Source: Sapria himalayana (taxonomy: Eukaryota; Streptophyta; Magnoliopsida; Malpighiales; Rafflesiaceae). From it: DNA of 64,000 bases. Positions 13,695-25,830 of this stretch are shown here, in pieces. The notes below the pieces were generated by a model. It saw only the letters and a program-made list of their open reading frames with translations. It did no database searches and had not been told where the DNA came from. The position numbers and the translations under genes were made by a program. Location: NCBI GenBank assembly GCA_029783825.1, contig JAREIK010002415.1, positions 1,874,253 to 1,938,252 of the forward strand, in the 5' to 3' direction. Every line of letters starts with the position of its first letter. Positions within the stretch are counted from its first letter, which is position 1.

Positions 13695-13985
13695 TGTTGC
13701 TGTTGTAACTACTCGCGCTATCACTGCCACTCCCGCTGCCGCTGCCGCTCCCACTACCACTGCCGCTCCTGACATTGGTACCGCTCCTATCACTGCTACC
13801 GCTCCTGCCACTGCTACTGCTCCTGTCGCTGCCGCTGCCATTTTCACTCTTGTCACTGCCAATACCACTCCCTCCTTTGCTGCCGCCACCGCTGCCCCGG
13901 CTACTGCCGCCCCCTCTACTACAACCGTTGCTGATTCCATTGCTGCCACTACCATTTCTACCGCCGCTGTCACTGCTATTTCTAC
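13695..13985. repeat. GC-rich trinucleotide array 3
   Basis: About 290 bases of CTGCCGCTC/CACTGCCG-type triplets, again followed by the TAATAGGCTATTACATACC tail. Length differs in all three copies, consistent with slippage after the block was triplicated. Confidence 0.85.
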
Positions 13986-14611
13986 TGATAATAGGCTATT
14001 ACATACCTATAATAGGGTAAAACTCTACCCAAAAAATTTGGAGACACACACACATTTTTACAGCTATATAAAAATAGTTTTTATAGACATGAACAAACAC
14101 AAATTAAAATTGATTGTCATACAGCTTCAACAAAAATTCAAAACATGAACAACAATTATGTTTAGAGATAAAGAGAGTACAAAAATAAATTATTTTTAGA
14201 ATAATAAAGATAAGATAAGTTAGCACTCTTTTTGATACAAGTGAAATCGGTAGATATGGGATTCATGCATTGGAAGGTTCGTGGTAATGTCTGGATGCTT
14301 TGAATCATTATTTTTTCTTGTCTCGCATAATTTGTCCTACTAAGATTCATAATTTACTTAATCAAAAAAGAAAAGAACAAAACTAGAATAAAAAAATTGA
14401 AACCTGCAAAAAAAATATCATAATTATTTGCTACACACAGACACAAATAAATAACAGTTCATAAATAATTCTCATGCTCAATCATCCTTATAATTTGTAG
14501 GGAATGCTAGTCACTCCTACGAGGATTCACAGTTGGATCTCGGAATGCTATTTGTTGCGTCAATGCCACTAACTGTGTCTCCATATATGACATCTACTGT
14601 TTCATTGCTTT

Positions 14612-16340
14612 TTAAATTTCTTTAATTTCTTTCATCAAGTTAGTTATCTGCTCATCCTTCTTTTTTATTTCGGTCTCCATATCTACAATACGTTCATTTG
14701 TTTCTAGTACATGTTTGACCGCCTCATCCACCATTGTTGAGATGGATGAATTAGAAGCACGACAGCTACAACAAAATGTCACCCCCTTAGAGCCGATTAA
14801 GTACACTCGTTGCTTCTTTCGGCCTCCTATTGTCTCCAAATAAATAGGATCATAGTCAATTGGTAGAAGATCCATAGAATCCTCAACTTGTTGATGAACT
14901 GCTGTCACACGTTCCTCCATTAGGTCCTGAGATAAAATAGAGAAAAAAACTATTCTAGATTTATAAAAAATAAAATAAATATTTTGCATTCAAAAAAATT
15001 TTCATAATGTATTCTAGTTTTATAAAATCTAATTAATATAACAATTTCTTACAGTAATCATCTGAGACTTGTTGTCAACATACTGACCATCCACTTTCTT
15101 CACATGGATTTTTCTGAAAATCTCATAAAAATTTGGATCTCGACCCAATTCTCCAGCCTAGAATATGTTTTTATTAAGTCATAATAAAACAAATGATAAA
15201 AAAATTTAACAAAATTAATAAAATCATGCAGAGATTTAATTTATTGGATTATTAGTACAACCACAAAATATAGAAATGTTTAAAATTTTAAATTTGTACC
15301 AAATCTCAAGCATGCTCAATGCTCGACTTTGAACCTCCAGTGTGTCAGCAAATTCTTGTACCTAGTCCAGCTACCTCACTTCGTTGATTTTTGCTGGTAA
15401 TATCTAATTTTTTTTTCTTCACATCTGGCTCCTCCCAATAATTAAGCTACTATGGCTAGTTTTCCTCGGATATAAAATCAAGTCTTTCTTTTATTTTCTT
15501 TAATTTATGGACAAAATCAGAATAACGCTAAGTAGCTTTGATCTTCCATAATGACCTTATCTTTCCATCAAATTTGAGTGCTTATGTGCATTGATTCTAT
15601 AAATAGAAATATGACAAAAGAATTTATATTAACAACAAGAACATAATTATTTACTACTTAAATAATAACCAATATAAAAGTTAAGTAATTAGATAATTAT
15701 TTTTCTATTCTTTTATTTTGTTATTTTTACCTATAAGTCATTAAAATATGACTCTTTTGTCGATTTAGAAACTTTCTTCCATGATAAAGCTTTAGAATCA
15801 GCCATTTTCTTTAAATCCTTTGTAATTATAGTCGAACACTCGTGAGTTGGAATAAAACTGTACACATAAATAAAAAACAATGAAAAAAAAGCAAATCATA
15901 ACAATATAAAAAAAACCACTGATAGTAATCAAAATTTTTTTTTCAAGTCATTTATACATATTTATTTTACCTCTCATCCACAATCTCAATTTCTAACTTT
16001 ACACAGACTACAGAGGAAGGCACAACATTTGATGATGTCATTTGTATTGTAAATGGGGGAACAATTGGTGTAAAATGTGGTGGAGAAGATAGAGATTGAT
16101 CAACAGTTTGTGCAAGAAGAACAATGGGTGGTGGGCTTACATCTGATAAAGATGATAATAGTGGTCTCAATGATGGTGATAGTGATAGAAATGGAGATGG
16201 TGATTGTGATGTTGAAGTATGGATATGGTGGCTATGAGATGGTACTGATTATGCAACATGATGTAACATACTAGATGAATTTGGTTCATTTTTGTGTCCA
16301 CGTCCACCTCCACCACGGCCACATCCTTTAGCCGCTATCT
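14612..16340 (-). pseudogene. TnpA-like CACTA protein (plant transposase Ptta/En/Spm type), broken
   Basis: In En/Spm the TnpA-type protein binds subterminal repeats and aids excision. Minus-strand reading from the right: a Gly/Arg-rich start KGCGRGGGGRGH (16294-16335); a Ser/Pro-rich stretch (SPSPFLSPSPS, then 15967-16170); FDGKIRSLWKIKAT near 15550-15590; LNYWEEPDVKKK near 15430; HTGGSKSSIEHA near 15310-15345; LGRDPNFYEIFRKIHVKK near 15100-15160; and a last exon 14612-14989 ending in the coiled-coil-like METEIKKKDEQITNLMKEI. The HTGGS, YW.....KK and LGR.P..YE.F order is that of the family. AT-rich gaps with GT/AG-like edges look like introns. Stops (for example within the HTGGS exon) make it a pseudogene. 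It lies just 3' of the Tnp2 gene on the same strand. Confidence 0.75.
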
Positions 16341-16739
16341 GCTGTATAATATAAAACATAGATCAAAAAATAGAGATATGATGAACAAGCATACATTTTC
16401 GAATAAAACACACCGAAATATTTCAACAAAATATAAAAAGTCTTTGATAGTTTAAATTTATAATAAAATTATAACAATTTAATTATCGACATCACTGTCA
16501 TCCTCCAATGGATCTTCTGATATTTCGTCTGATTCTGATAGAAGTTCGAACTCATCTTCAGATAGAAATTGATCATATTCAATTTCTATTGTGTCACCAT
16601 TTAAGTCACATAAATTTTCTGGATCTTCATCTACATTCACCGGCTCAATATTATTTATGTCATCTTTCTGGAATGCCGGTGCAATTTATAAGTCTGCACT
16701 TCTTTGTTGTGATGTTGATACTTCAAATTTTGATCGATC

Positions 16740-19700
16740 TTTAATTTTGCAAATCACCCTTCAATCTCTCTTATCACAAGATAAACTCGAATATGTACAA
16801 TAATATACCTAAGTGGCTTGAACAGTAATAATAAATGGCTCATATCGATTATATCTGCGTTTATGGTTAATATCCACTAGCTTATAATCCGAATGAATCT
16901 TTGTGCCCACATTTCATGTAGGATCAAACCACTCGCACTTGAATAATCAATCTCATCTGCACTATAACCTGAATCTTTAATGCATATACCACTATTCATT
17001 GTTATTTTAGAAGAACCGTGCCTGATTGTGTCAAATTTATATATAATAACAAAATACCCAGGATAGGTTGTCACATATCTAAACGGACCTTTACTTAGAT
17101 TCTGAATGAAAAAATTTTGAATCTCTATTTGAATGATCAAATGTCTATGACATAAATTAAAAAAAATGATATTAAGAAATAAAAGATACTAATAAATTAA
17201 ATAATTCAAACATATAAAACTTAATTATACTCACATAATTTTTTGACCAATTCCCAGATTCAGTTTCTAGCATATAATCGACATCTTTGCTAGAAATTGC
17301 TGGAAGCCTATATTTTAACTGCTCAACATAAATATTACACAAATATAAAAAGAGAAAAAAAATGTATATCAATTTTTAATAATTCCTATTAAAGATAAAA
17401 TTAAACTATGATCAAACCTGCAACCATTTTGGGTATACATACTCAATATATGGTGCAACCTCCTCACAATTAAATAAAACGTAGCTCCGAGTTGATTTGT
17501 ACACTTCATCTATCATACATCTTTTCATTGCTCTTCCAAATACTCTTTTAGGGTGCTTGAAGATAGATAGTTTGTCCGTAGAATCATTTTCTACCATCAC
17601 ATGACCATCATAATTCCACGTCACATTCTATTCTTTGTATTGACATGATCCTCAGAATAATAAGAACAAAATGATGATGCTTCTTCTACTAAATATGCAT
17701 TGCAAATTGAACCTTCAACTTTTAGCCTTGTTTCTAACATTCAATTTCAACTTATGAAGATACCTACATCCATAATGTTATGTTTCAATTAGATTAAATT
17801 ACAATAATAATTGAAGTACTAAATAATAAAATACAACAAATTAATTGTTTTTACCTCTCAAAAGGATACATCCGCCTGAATTGCACTGGCCCTGCAATCT
17901 TTGCTTCATATGCCAAATGGACCGGCAAATGCTCCATCAAGTCAAAAAAACTCGGTGGGAATATCTGTTCAAGCTTACAAATAATAAGTGGAATGTCATT
18001 CTTCATCCTCACCATGTCATTTATTTTGATTTTGTTTGCAGTTAGCTATTTGAAAATCAAACTAAGTTCTGTAAGGATCTTCCAAACACTTAAGTTGAAG
18101 TAATTCAAGGAATGCAATTAGTATTAATCTCTGCATAAATACAAGACAGTCATGACTTTTTATTCCTAATAACTTAATATTCTTCATATCCACGCATCTA
18201 CCCATATTTGACAAATATTCATCTTAGAATTTTAAATTTTTAACCCATCCACACAATATTTGTCTTGCCTTGTTATCAAGTGTTAGCAAGCTTTAGAAAT
18301 TTTTTTTGTTTCGCCATTCAATTTCAATTCAGGACGCCGATAGTAATTATTCAGCTCTTATCTTGATTTTTAAGTGTCTTTTGTTTTTCCGTCTATATTA
18401 AGGATAGTGTTGAAAATAGTGTCAAAAATATTTGTTTTTCAATATGCATTACATCTCAATTTTGATGAATTAAATTGGACTTCCAATAGGGCAAGTCCCA
18501 AAATATACTACGTTTCCTCCAGCCAAATAATTTGCCCATTGGTCCATTACTTTCAGTAGCTTCGTTTTCAATTACCTACTTGAAACCCAAACTCTGAATC
18601 TCTATCATAATACCATTTCCTGAACAAACTACTGGTGCAACTGTCATCATAGTTTTATTTTTTTGAAATGTAGTTCTATTTCTTCGAAATGGATGATTCG
18701 TGAGTAGAAACTTACGATGGTTATCAAACCATAACTGTTTACCACTAAATTTGAGGGGAAATGCATCATAATTTGTCATGCAATACGGGCATGCAAATCA
18801 TCATGCAGTACTACAGCTAGATAACATTTAATATGCATGAAAGTCACTTACCATCCACATAAGGGCTACCTGCATAATAAAATTTTTCTTTTTTGAGATA
18901 TCATATGTATTCATGCCAACATCCCATAAATGATTTAACTCTGCAATAAGAGGCTGTAAGAAAACATCCAGCATGTCTTTCTGATTTTTTGGCACTGGAA
19001 CCAATATTGATAAAAACATTAATTACTCCTTCATACGCAACCACAAAGGCAAGTTATAATGTGTCAGTATCACTGGTTATATTGAATATTGTTGTCCAAA
19101 TTGCCTAAATGGCTAAAATCCATCAGTGTAGAGACTCAATCTCACATTTAGAGTTTCTGCTGCAAAATTTTGATGTATATAATTAAAATACTTCCAAGCA
19201 GGTGAATCTGATGGATGATGCATTACCCCTTCTTCAACCTCATGCTCGGAATGTCACATCATATCATTTGTTGTAGCATTTGATGCATATAGTCTCTGTA
19301 ATCAAGGAATTAATGGAATATAAAATATTCTTATTTACAACCTTCAATTTTTGTCGCATATCTACAACACGAGGTGCTTTCCTAAACCGAGGATGATCAC
19401 AAAACTTACAACTAATTAAATCATTATCACCGCCCCAATATAACATGTATCCATTTAAATAACAATTAATTTTTTCCACTGGTTGATCCATTCCTCGTCA
19501 TAGCTTCTTAGTGGTGTAAAAGTTGTTAGAGATCAAATTATTATATAGAACAATCTCCTTCATCAGTTATGTCATCTGATCAAATAATTTCTCAAACATA
19601 TGATTTTCTGACTTAATGCTCCTTAGTCAAGCCACAAGTGATAATTGCGAATGTGTTTTACAACCAGGCCACAACTCTTTATATGCAGCTTTAAGCATTT

Positions 19701-20100
19701 CATAAAATTTCTGAGCTTCAGGATTAGGTAGTTCATCCAAGTAATCCATATTAAAGAAAGCACCAGCAGCTTTCGTGATCATTTTTTGGTATGTGTTTGA
19801 TGATTCTTCACCACAAGCAAATGATTCAATACCCTCATTTTGGTCAATATTCAGAGCCATTGTACTTTCGCCATGATAAATCCAAACAAAATAATTTGGC
19901 ACAAAACCATATTTAGTCAAATGATATCTTATAGTGTTTGCATCACGGAAAGGGATATTCTGACACTTGCGATGATTACATGGACACTTAATTTTTTCTC
20001 CAATCATCAATTTCGATTGACTAAATGCAAAATTGATGAAAGTTTCAAGCCCAGTCAAAAAATCTTTATTCAAAAATCCATTAATAACTCTTCTGTACAT
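16740..20100 (-). pseudogene. Tnp2-type CACTA transposase, broken
   Basis: Tnp2-family transposase catalyses cutting and joining of CACTA ends in the nucleus. Reading the minus strand from 20100: an N-terminal transposase-associated domain (MYRRVINGF.., IKCPCNHRKCQN, HLTKYGFVPNYFVWIYHGE); YWGGDNDLISCKFCDHPR with a CxxC near 19400; LSLYTDGF.PFRQFG near 19110; PVILTHYNLPLWLRMKE and LDVFLQPLIAELNHLWDVG (18960-19060); FPLKFSGKQLWFDNHRKF and HPFRRNRTTF (18640-18770); FPPSFFDLMEHLPVHLAYEA (about 17900-17960) with MYPFER; a C-terminal AYKSTRSYVLFNCEEV-like region (17412-17624); and EPFIITVQAT.VYY near 16800-16850. The whole family order is present, but stops and frame changes interrupt it (for example inside LYTDGF.PF). 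No intact frame longer than 157 codons remains. Start chosen at the ATG at 20100, which precedes the conserved YRR..GF motif. Confidence 0.88.
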
Positions 20101-20284
20101 CTACTAACGATCTGAGCTCATGTAATCCTATTTTATTTACAAAAAATAATGCTCAATCATTATTATAAATAAAATATTCTATTACTTCAAAATATACAAA
20201 TAATTAAATAAAATTACTTTTAATGTTATACTAGATAAAGGGTGCAAAATACGATAATGCACAAGAAAGGAAAGCAAAAAAAAG

Positions 20285-20692
20285 ACATTTAATGTTTGAA
20301 GGAGGAGTGGGAGAGAGAGATATCAATATATAAGGTGGAGAGAGGGGGGGCAGAGAAATGGGGAGATGAGGGGGAGAGAGAGAGAGAAGAAGGGAGAGAA
20401 GAAGGGAGAGAAGAAGGGAGAGAAGAAGGGAGAGATGTAGGGAGAGAGAGGGGGAGAGAACTGGTGAAAGGTAGAGAGTGGGAAAGAGAGAGAGGGAGAG
20501 AGAGGGAGAGGGAGAGAGAGAGAGGGAGAGAGAGGGAGAGGGAGAGGGGAGAATGAGAGATAGAGAGAGAGAGAGAGAGAGCAAGCAAGAAAGGAGAGAG
20601 AGAGAGAGAAAATAATAAGAAAGAATGTGACACAAAGAAAAAGAGGAATAGAGTGCATGAAGAATTAGAGAGGGAGAGAGAGAGACACAGAG
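20285..20692 (+). repeat. Polypurine (GAGAGG) low-complexity tract
   Basis: About 400 bases almost purely of G and A on the plus strand, with short runs such as GAAGGGAGAGAAGAAGG repeated four times near 20385-20430. It sits just upstream (minus strand) of the Tnp2 start. The Ser/Leu/Pro-rich frames of up to 134 codons on the minus strand are artefacts of the repeat. Confidence 0.9.
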
Positions 20693-20854
20693 AGTGCAGT
20701 GTTAGATTGAAAAATTATATAATAGAAAATAAAATTTTTTCTGTATAAACCTATCAAATATTACATCTTTTTTCATACATAAGTTCATAATTGAGCCTGA
20801 GCCCGAAGGGTTGGGATTAGGTAATAGCACGACCCTTATTTGTATTATACCATA

Positions 20855-20862
20855 TATGAGCC
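20855..20862. repeat. Left 8-bp target site duplication of hAT copy A
   Basis: TATGAGCC directly before the element terminus TAGAGGTG. An identical copy follows the other end; eight bases is the hAT superfamily length. Confidence 0.95.
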
Positions 20863-21592
20863 TAGAGGTGTCAAACGGGCGGGTACAGCCCGGCCCGACC
20901 CATTTTTTGAGAGCACGGACTTGCTTCTGTGCCGGACAAGGCACGTCACGGTTACTGTACCATGCCGTGCCTGGCCGGGCCGGGCCTGCTCGGTGCCCGG
21001 CATGGTCGTGCGGGCCAGGAAATATTTAAAATTTTTTTTTTAATATTTTATTGTTCTAATTTTTATTTTATTTAAATAAATTATAAAATTATATATAAAA
21101 TTATTGATATTGTATATTATTATAAATTTATAATATGAAAATTATTTAAAATTTATTAAATTTACAAATTGTCATTTTTATTTATAATGTAAAATAAAAT
21201 TAGTTTATAATTTATTAGAATTATATAATAGCGTTATAAATTTTTAGATGAAAAATTAAAACAAAAAAAATAAATCAATCAATAAATAATGTTAAAAAAA
21301 GTAAAAAGTAAAAAAAAACATAAGCAAATCAAATGAACAATGACCAATAGATACCGAAGGTCCGAACCAAACAAATTAAAGTTTCAACGTAACGTAGAAA
21401 TAAAGCGTACAATCAATAAAAAACAAAATATTGAAATCAAAAAATAATAGATCATCATCAATCGTCAATCGGTATATCATGATCAACATCAGCTGCAACA
21501 TCAAGATCAGTATCATATAGATCATCATCATCAGCAATCAACTCCTCTGCTATCACAGTGGATGTGGCTGCAGTCCCTGTCCCAGTCCCATC

Positions 21593-23566
21593 TCAAGCAC
21601 GATCATGGATGCTAAACCTCGAATCCTCCAAATCCTTCAAACAAGCCAATGCCTCAACCATATCTGGACGTAATCTTGATCTCCTATCCGAAATCACGTT
21701 CACTGCAACAGAAAAAGTAGACTCCGATGCTACGCTCGACACCGGAGGAGTCAGTAGATCCCGTGCAATCCTATATGGCACGGGAAAAGTGGACTCATAT
21801 GATTTCCACCACTCTAATATATCAAGATTATTAGTATCAGAATGTGATAGGATTGAGCAGTAATCGATATCTAAGTACCGAGAAAGCGTGCTCCTATGTG
21901 ATGGTCCACACCTATGTTTCCCTCTCCCTAGCTGAATAAAAAAATCGTCATCTCCGAACAAGGTATCCATGTCTGTAATCACAGTCTCACTACAACCACC
22001 ACCATACCTAGTATTGTAGTATGTGAACAAGTCAGTCAACTTCTCGTGAATGAACCATTCAGGTGGCTCTTCCAGGTTCATTCACGAGGAAATATAAGTC
22101 AGGGTATTTTTTACCCCTTCCACCTTAACACTAGAATCCATGCATGCAGCGCGGCAATAAAGAGATGGAACGGTGGACCAGTACTTCAAGTAATTGGTTT
22201 CCATCTCTACGACCATATGACTAAGTGTCGGGTCAACTCGATACTTCCTAAACATGCTACTAATGTTGCATATGCACCAGAGTCCAATGCAAGTCGTGGG
22301 CGTATAAACCGACGAGCACATGTTCGTCGTGTCATAAAAAATCTTCAAATTTTTCATAAATGAAATTCTTGAAGTACAGTCAGTGTCATCAATAATTAGT
22401 TCGTCACTCTTACTGTTGACGTAGTCGGATATCACGTGTTCGTATCCAACACATGATTCTAACATCAGGTACGTGTAATTCTAACGATGTCACACATCCG
22501 ATTGGAATTTTTTCTTCTTAAGATTCGCAGACAAACAGAGACTACAAAACTCTTGTTATCTGCAAGAAGTGCTAATATATTTTAGTGCATTACGTATATT
22601 ATCCAATGCGCAGGAACAGACATTCATACCCGCTTGAACAATCAGGTTAATCAGGTGACACATACATCTGACATGAAAGATCTCTCCTAATGGTGCGTCT
22701 CTAATATTTCTAATACACATGTTAATCACTACTCAATTATTAGATGCGTTATCGAATATGACACTAAAAATTTTATTTTGAATTATATATTCCCTAAAGA
22801 TTTTCATCACACACTCAAAAATAGCCGGGCCATCATGAGGATGAAGAATCTCGGAGAATCCAAAAATTTTTTTATTCATTATCCAGTTAGAATTTACATA
22901 GTGGCTGGTGAGACATGCATAAGATGATCCATCGTGACTTGTCCAGATATCGGACGTCACGGACACCACTCCACTATATACCATAAATTCATTAATTATT
23001 TTTTGTTTTTCTAACTTATACAATTTTAGTAAGTCATTCCTAGATGTGGACCTAGGAATCCTACGATAAGCAGGCTGAAAATATGTCTGCATGATGAGCA
23101 CAATCCTTGGATCTTCCGAAAATTTGATCGGAAGACCCATCACTTTGATAAGTCTGGCCATGCCGTCATTACCCAACTTGCTGGAGTATATGAAGGGAGT
23201 AAACTTTGAGACGAGACTCGATCAAGTCTCAAAAAATGCAATGCCAAGTTGGGTTTTCCTAGGATCTAATGGACCATGTTTTTTGATGCATAATTCGGCA
23301 TGCCTCTTAAGGTGCCCAGTCCCAAACGAACTCTTACATGTTAAAAGTCTCATACAATATTTGCACGGTGCCATTTCTTCTTCCTCACCCCTAACATTTT
23401 TTTGTTTTATTATATTAAAATGAGTCCAAATTACAGAAGTCCTAGTATTTTGTTTTTTAGAAGTTTGGGTTGAGACGACTGAAGAAACCAAAGTTTCAGC
23501 AGCCTCAGATCTCTGTGTAATATTTTTATTTTCTAAATTTAAATATGTTTCATTAGTATTTGTCAT
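21593..23566 (-). pseudogene. hAT transposase (BED finger plus hATC dimerisation domain), broken
   Basis: hAT transposases excise and reinsert the element in the nucleus. Starting at the ATG at 23566, the N-terminal part has a BED-type zinc finger: W.HFNIIKQ, then CKYC and HLKRHAELC (about 23300-23440). The middle (23176-22733) reads FSEDPRIV, SGVVSVTSDIWTSHDGSSY and SVIFDNASNN. The next part (22465-22082) has MLESCVGYEHVI and MCSSVYTPTTCIG. The end (22081-21593) has DILEWWKSYESTFPVPYRIA, then PVSSVASESTFSVAVNVIS and RPDMVEALACLKDLED, the hATC dimerisation block. Single in-frame TGA codons separate the first two parts and follow NASNN; copy B has sense codons (Gly, Arg) at both places. At least two more stops precede MLESC. 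Inactive, but the product is nearly complete across the pieces. Confidence 0.9.
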
Positions 23567-24118
23567 TTTTTAGGATTTTTCTTAATCAGGACACTATTTT
23601 AAAATTTATCTATTTTAGGACTAGAGAGAGGACTAGAGAGAGAGAGAGAGAAAGTAAACAAAAAATCTTAAATTAAATTACTGGTAAAGTAGTGAGGTCG
23701 ATCACGTGCACTGTGCACCATAGTCTAGCTCAATATTCAAAACCCAAGTTGTTATTCACGAAAAGCTAGGTCAAATGTCAAATGACGAAATCCCGACTTC
23801 TCAAGTCCAAAGAGAAAGGCACAAAATTTTTGAGAAAGAAAATGTGAAATTTGAGAGAAAATATGTTTATGAAAAATATAAATGTTATAGAGAGAGGCGG
23901 TGGAATTTATAGATAATAAAAAATAATTTTTTTTATAAAAATGATTTTTTTGATTTTTTTTTAATTTTTTTAATTTTTTTTAATTTTTTTTTTAATTTTT
24001 TTTAATTTTTTAGGGGGCAGAATCATGAGGGCCGTTGGATTCTGCCCCCTAGCCGTTGGAGGTGAGATCCAATGGTTACGATATAATATTTTTATTATTA
24101 TTTTTTTTTTTGCTCGTT

Positions 24119-24140
24119 GGGGGGGGGAGGGGGGGGGGGG
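24119..24140 (+). repeat. G-run near the right end of hAT copy A
   Basis: An almost unbroken run of 21 G with one A. It lies at the inner edge of the right GC-rich zone; a shorter G run occupies the similar place in the 8.2-kb copy. Such a run could form a G-quadruplex; that is inference. Confidence 0.85.
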
Positions 24141-24369
24141 AATCGGATCGGCTCGTGGGACCGCGTGTCGGGTGTGATTGGACCCGACCCGCGGTCTATT
24201 TTGCGGGAAGGGCGAAGGGTGCCAGTGCACCCATGCCTGTCTGTTGTGCCATGGGCCACCGAATCGTGCTGGTTCAGGCACAGCACGAGGCCCGGTTGGC
24301 CTCTGAACGGCATGGGCCCGGGCACGGGATTTTTCGTGCCGGCCTGGCCCGACCTGGTTGCCACCTCTA

Positions 24370-24377
24370 TATGAGCC
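24370..24377. repeat. Right 8-bp target site duplication of hAT copy A
   Basis: TATGAGCC, identical to 20855-20862, directly after the terminus CACCTCTA. Confidence 0.95.
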
Positions 24378-24479
24378 TATTCAATAGACACTCTCATTGT
24401 ACGTGCTTATATATTGTTGATATTATATCTTTTGCCATTAAAATTCAAATTAGTTCAATAAATTAATATTATCCCATAT

Positions 24480-25061
24480 ATAATTATATGTTAGGATACA
24501 TATAGTGAATGTAGTTATAAATAGTTACATATAGTTAAACATATAATTATATATAGATATATGCATACAAGTAGTTATACGTAAATATAAATAAATGTAT
24601 ACAAAGTTATAAATGATTATATAGATTTACATATATGTATACATAATTAAAAATAAAGTTATATTTTATTTATATGGAGTTATTTATAGTTATAAGAATA
24701 TTTATATATAGTTATACACATATAGTTAAACATTGTGTTGTATGTTTTTATACATATAATTATAAATATTGTTACATGTAGTTATAGATATAGTTACACG
24801 TATAGTTAAACTTATATTTATACATACATGTATATATATTTATTCATATAATTTCATATATTTATACATATAGTTATGTATATGTATGGATATACTAAGA
24901 TACATTTCTTATCTAATATATAAAAATGTATTTAAATATATGTTGTTAATTATATATTTAAATATAGGTTATAAATTAATAATATAAAATTATGTATAGT
25001 TATATGTTATATACATATAATATATATAGTTATAAAAAATTATATATTGTTAAACATTTAG

Positions 25062-25107
<46 letters not shown>

Positions 25108-25830
25108 TTATTTATTTATTTATATAAGTAGTTATATTTAGTTATACATAATATATACAAAGTTATAAATAAGTATATAGATTTACATATATGTATAAAT
25201 ATATGTATAAATAGTTAAAAATATAGTTATATTTAATTATATAAAGTTTTGTTTAGTTTTAAAAATATTTATAAATAGTTATATACATATATTTAAACAT
25301 AATGTTGTATGTTGTTATACATGTAATTATAAATGTAGTTACATGTGGTTACACGTATAGTTAAACTTATATTTATACATGTAGGTATATATATTTATTT
25401 ATATAATTTTATATATCCATACCAATAGTTATGTATAGGTATAGATATAGTAAGATACATTTTTGACTACTAATATATACAAATGTATATTAAATATAAG
25501 TTGTAAATTATATATTTAAATATAGTTATGTATAAAGCTTTTATAGTAATGCATATAATAAGATAAAATTATTTATAGTTATATGTTATTATACATATAG
25601 TATATATAACTATACATATTTTTATATAGTTAAACATATAGTTATATATAGATATATTCAATACAAATAGTTATACATAAATATATAAAGTTATAAATAA
25701 ATATATAGATTTACATATATGTATACATACTTACAAATATAATTATATTTATTATATAGTGTTATAAAGTTATACAATTATTTATATATAGTTATTCAAA
25801 TATTTATATATAGTCATACAACTTCAACAA
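24480..25830. repeat. Triplicated AT-rich block of 0.53-0.56 kb
   Basis: The landmark AGATTTACATATATGTAT recurs near 24623, 25178 and 25707 (spacings of about 555 and 529), within longer matching order: AGTTAAACATATA, ACACGTATAGTTAAACTTAT, ATACTAAGATACATTT. The third copy is cut short at about 25815. It is built of AGTTATA-type short motifs with no coding content. Confidence 0.8.
25064..25125. repeat. Compound microsatellite (CA)n (TA)n (TTTA)n
   Basis: About 14 CA units, then about 8 TA units, then four TTTA units, inside the AT-rich triplicated block between its first and second copies. Confidence 0.95.

Larger units (their letters stand above)
10950..14150. repeat. Triplicated 1.0-1.1 kb block inside the CACTA element
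   Basis: Three direct copies share, in order: an AATTAAATAATTTAATATT segment, a GA(T/C)TGTGCATAAAGT landmark (11141, 12125, 13257: spacings 984 and 1132), a TCTCTCTCTGCTCCTC-like patch, an AT-rich part with ACATATATAC motifs, a GC-rich trinucleotide array, and a TAATAGGCT.TTACATACC tail. Copies are diverged by point changes and by array length. The block lies between the left subterminal repeats and the 3' end of the TnpA-like gene. None of the frames in it looks like a gene. Confidence 0.85.
20863..24369 (-). mobile_element. Complete-ended hAT transposon, 3,507 bp, nested in the CACTA element (copy A)
   Basis: The element starts TAGAGGTGTCAAACGGGC and ends CACCTCTA; the eight outermost bases are perfect inverted repeats. 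TATGAGCC flanks it on both sides, so the limits are exact. Each end has a GC-rich subterminal zone (20880-21020 and about 24140-24360, GGCACGG/GGCCGGGC motifs), in sharp contrast to the AT-rich interior. A single transposase gene on the minus strand (21593-23566) is broken by stops. The left end is therefore the transposase 3' side. It interrupts the space between the Tnp2 gene and the CACTA 5' end, so it is younger than the CACTA insertion. Confidence 0.95.

Noticed and set aside
11553..14020. Ala-, Leu- or Gly-rich frames of 60-118 codons
   Set aside because: They track the trinucleotide arrays in three or more frames on both strands. No conserved protein could be read.
16077..16803. Plus-strand frames of 65-78 codons
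   Set aside because: They are antisense shadows of the TnpA-like and Tnp2 coding sequence, whose family motifs read on the minus strand.
20231..20658. Ser/Leu/Pro-rich frames of 111-134 codons (minus) and an Arg/Glu-rich frame (plus)
   Set aside because: All lie in the GAGAGG polypurine tract; every frame is open because the repeat lacks stops.
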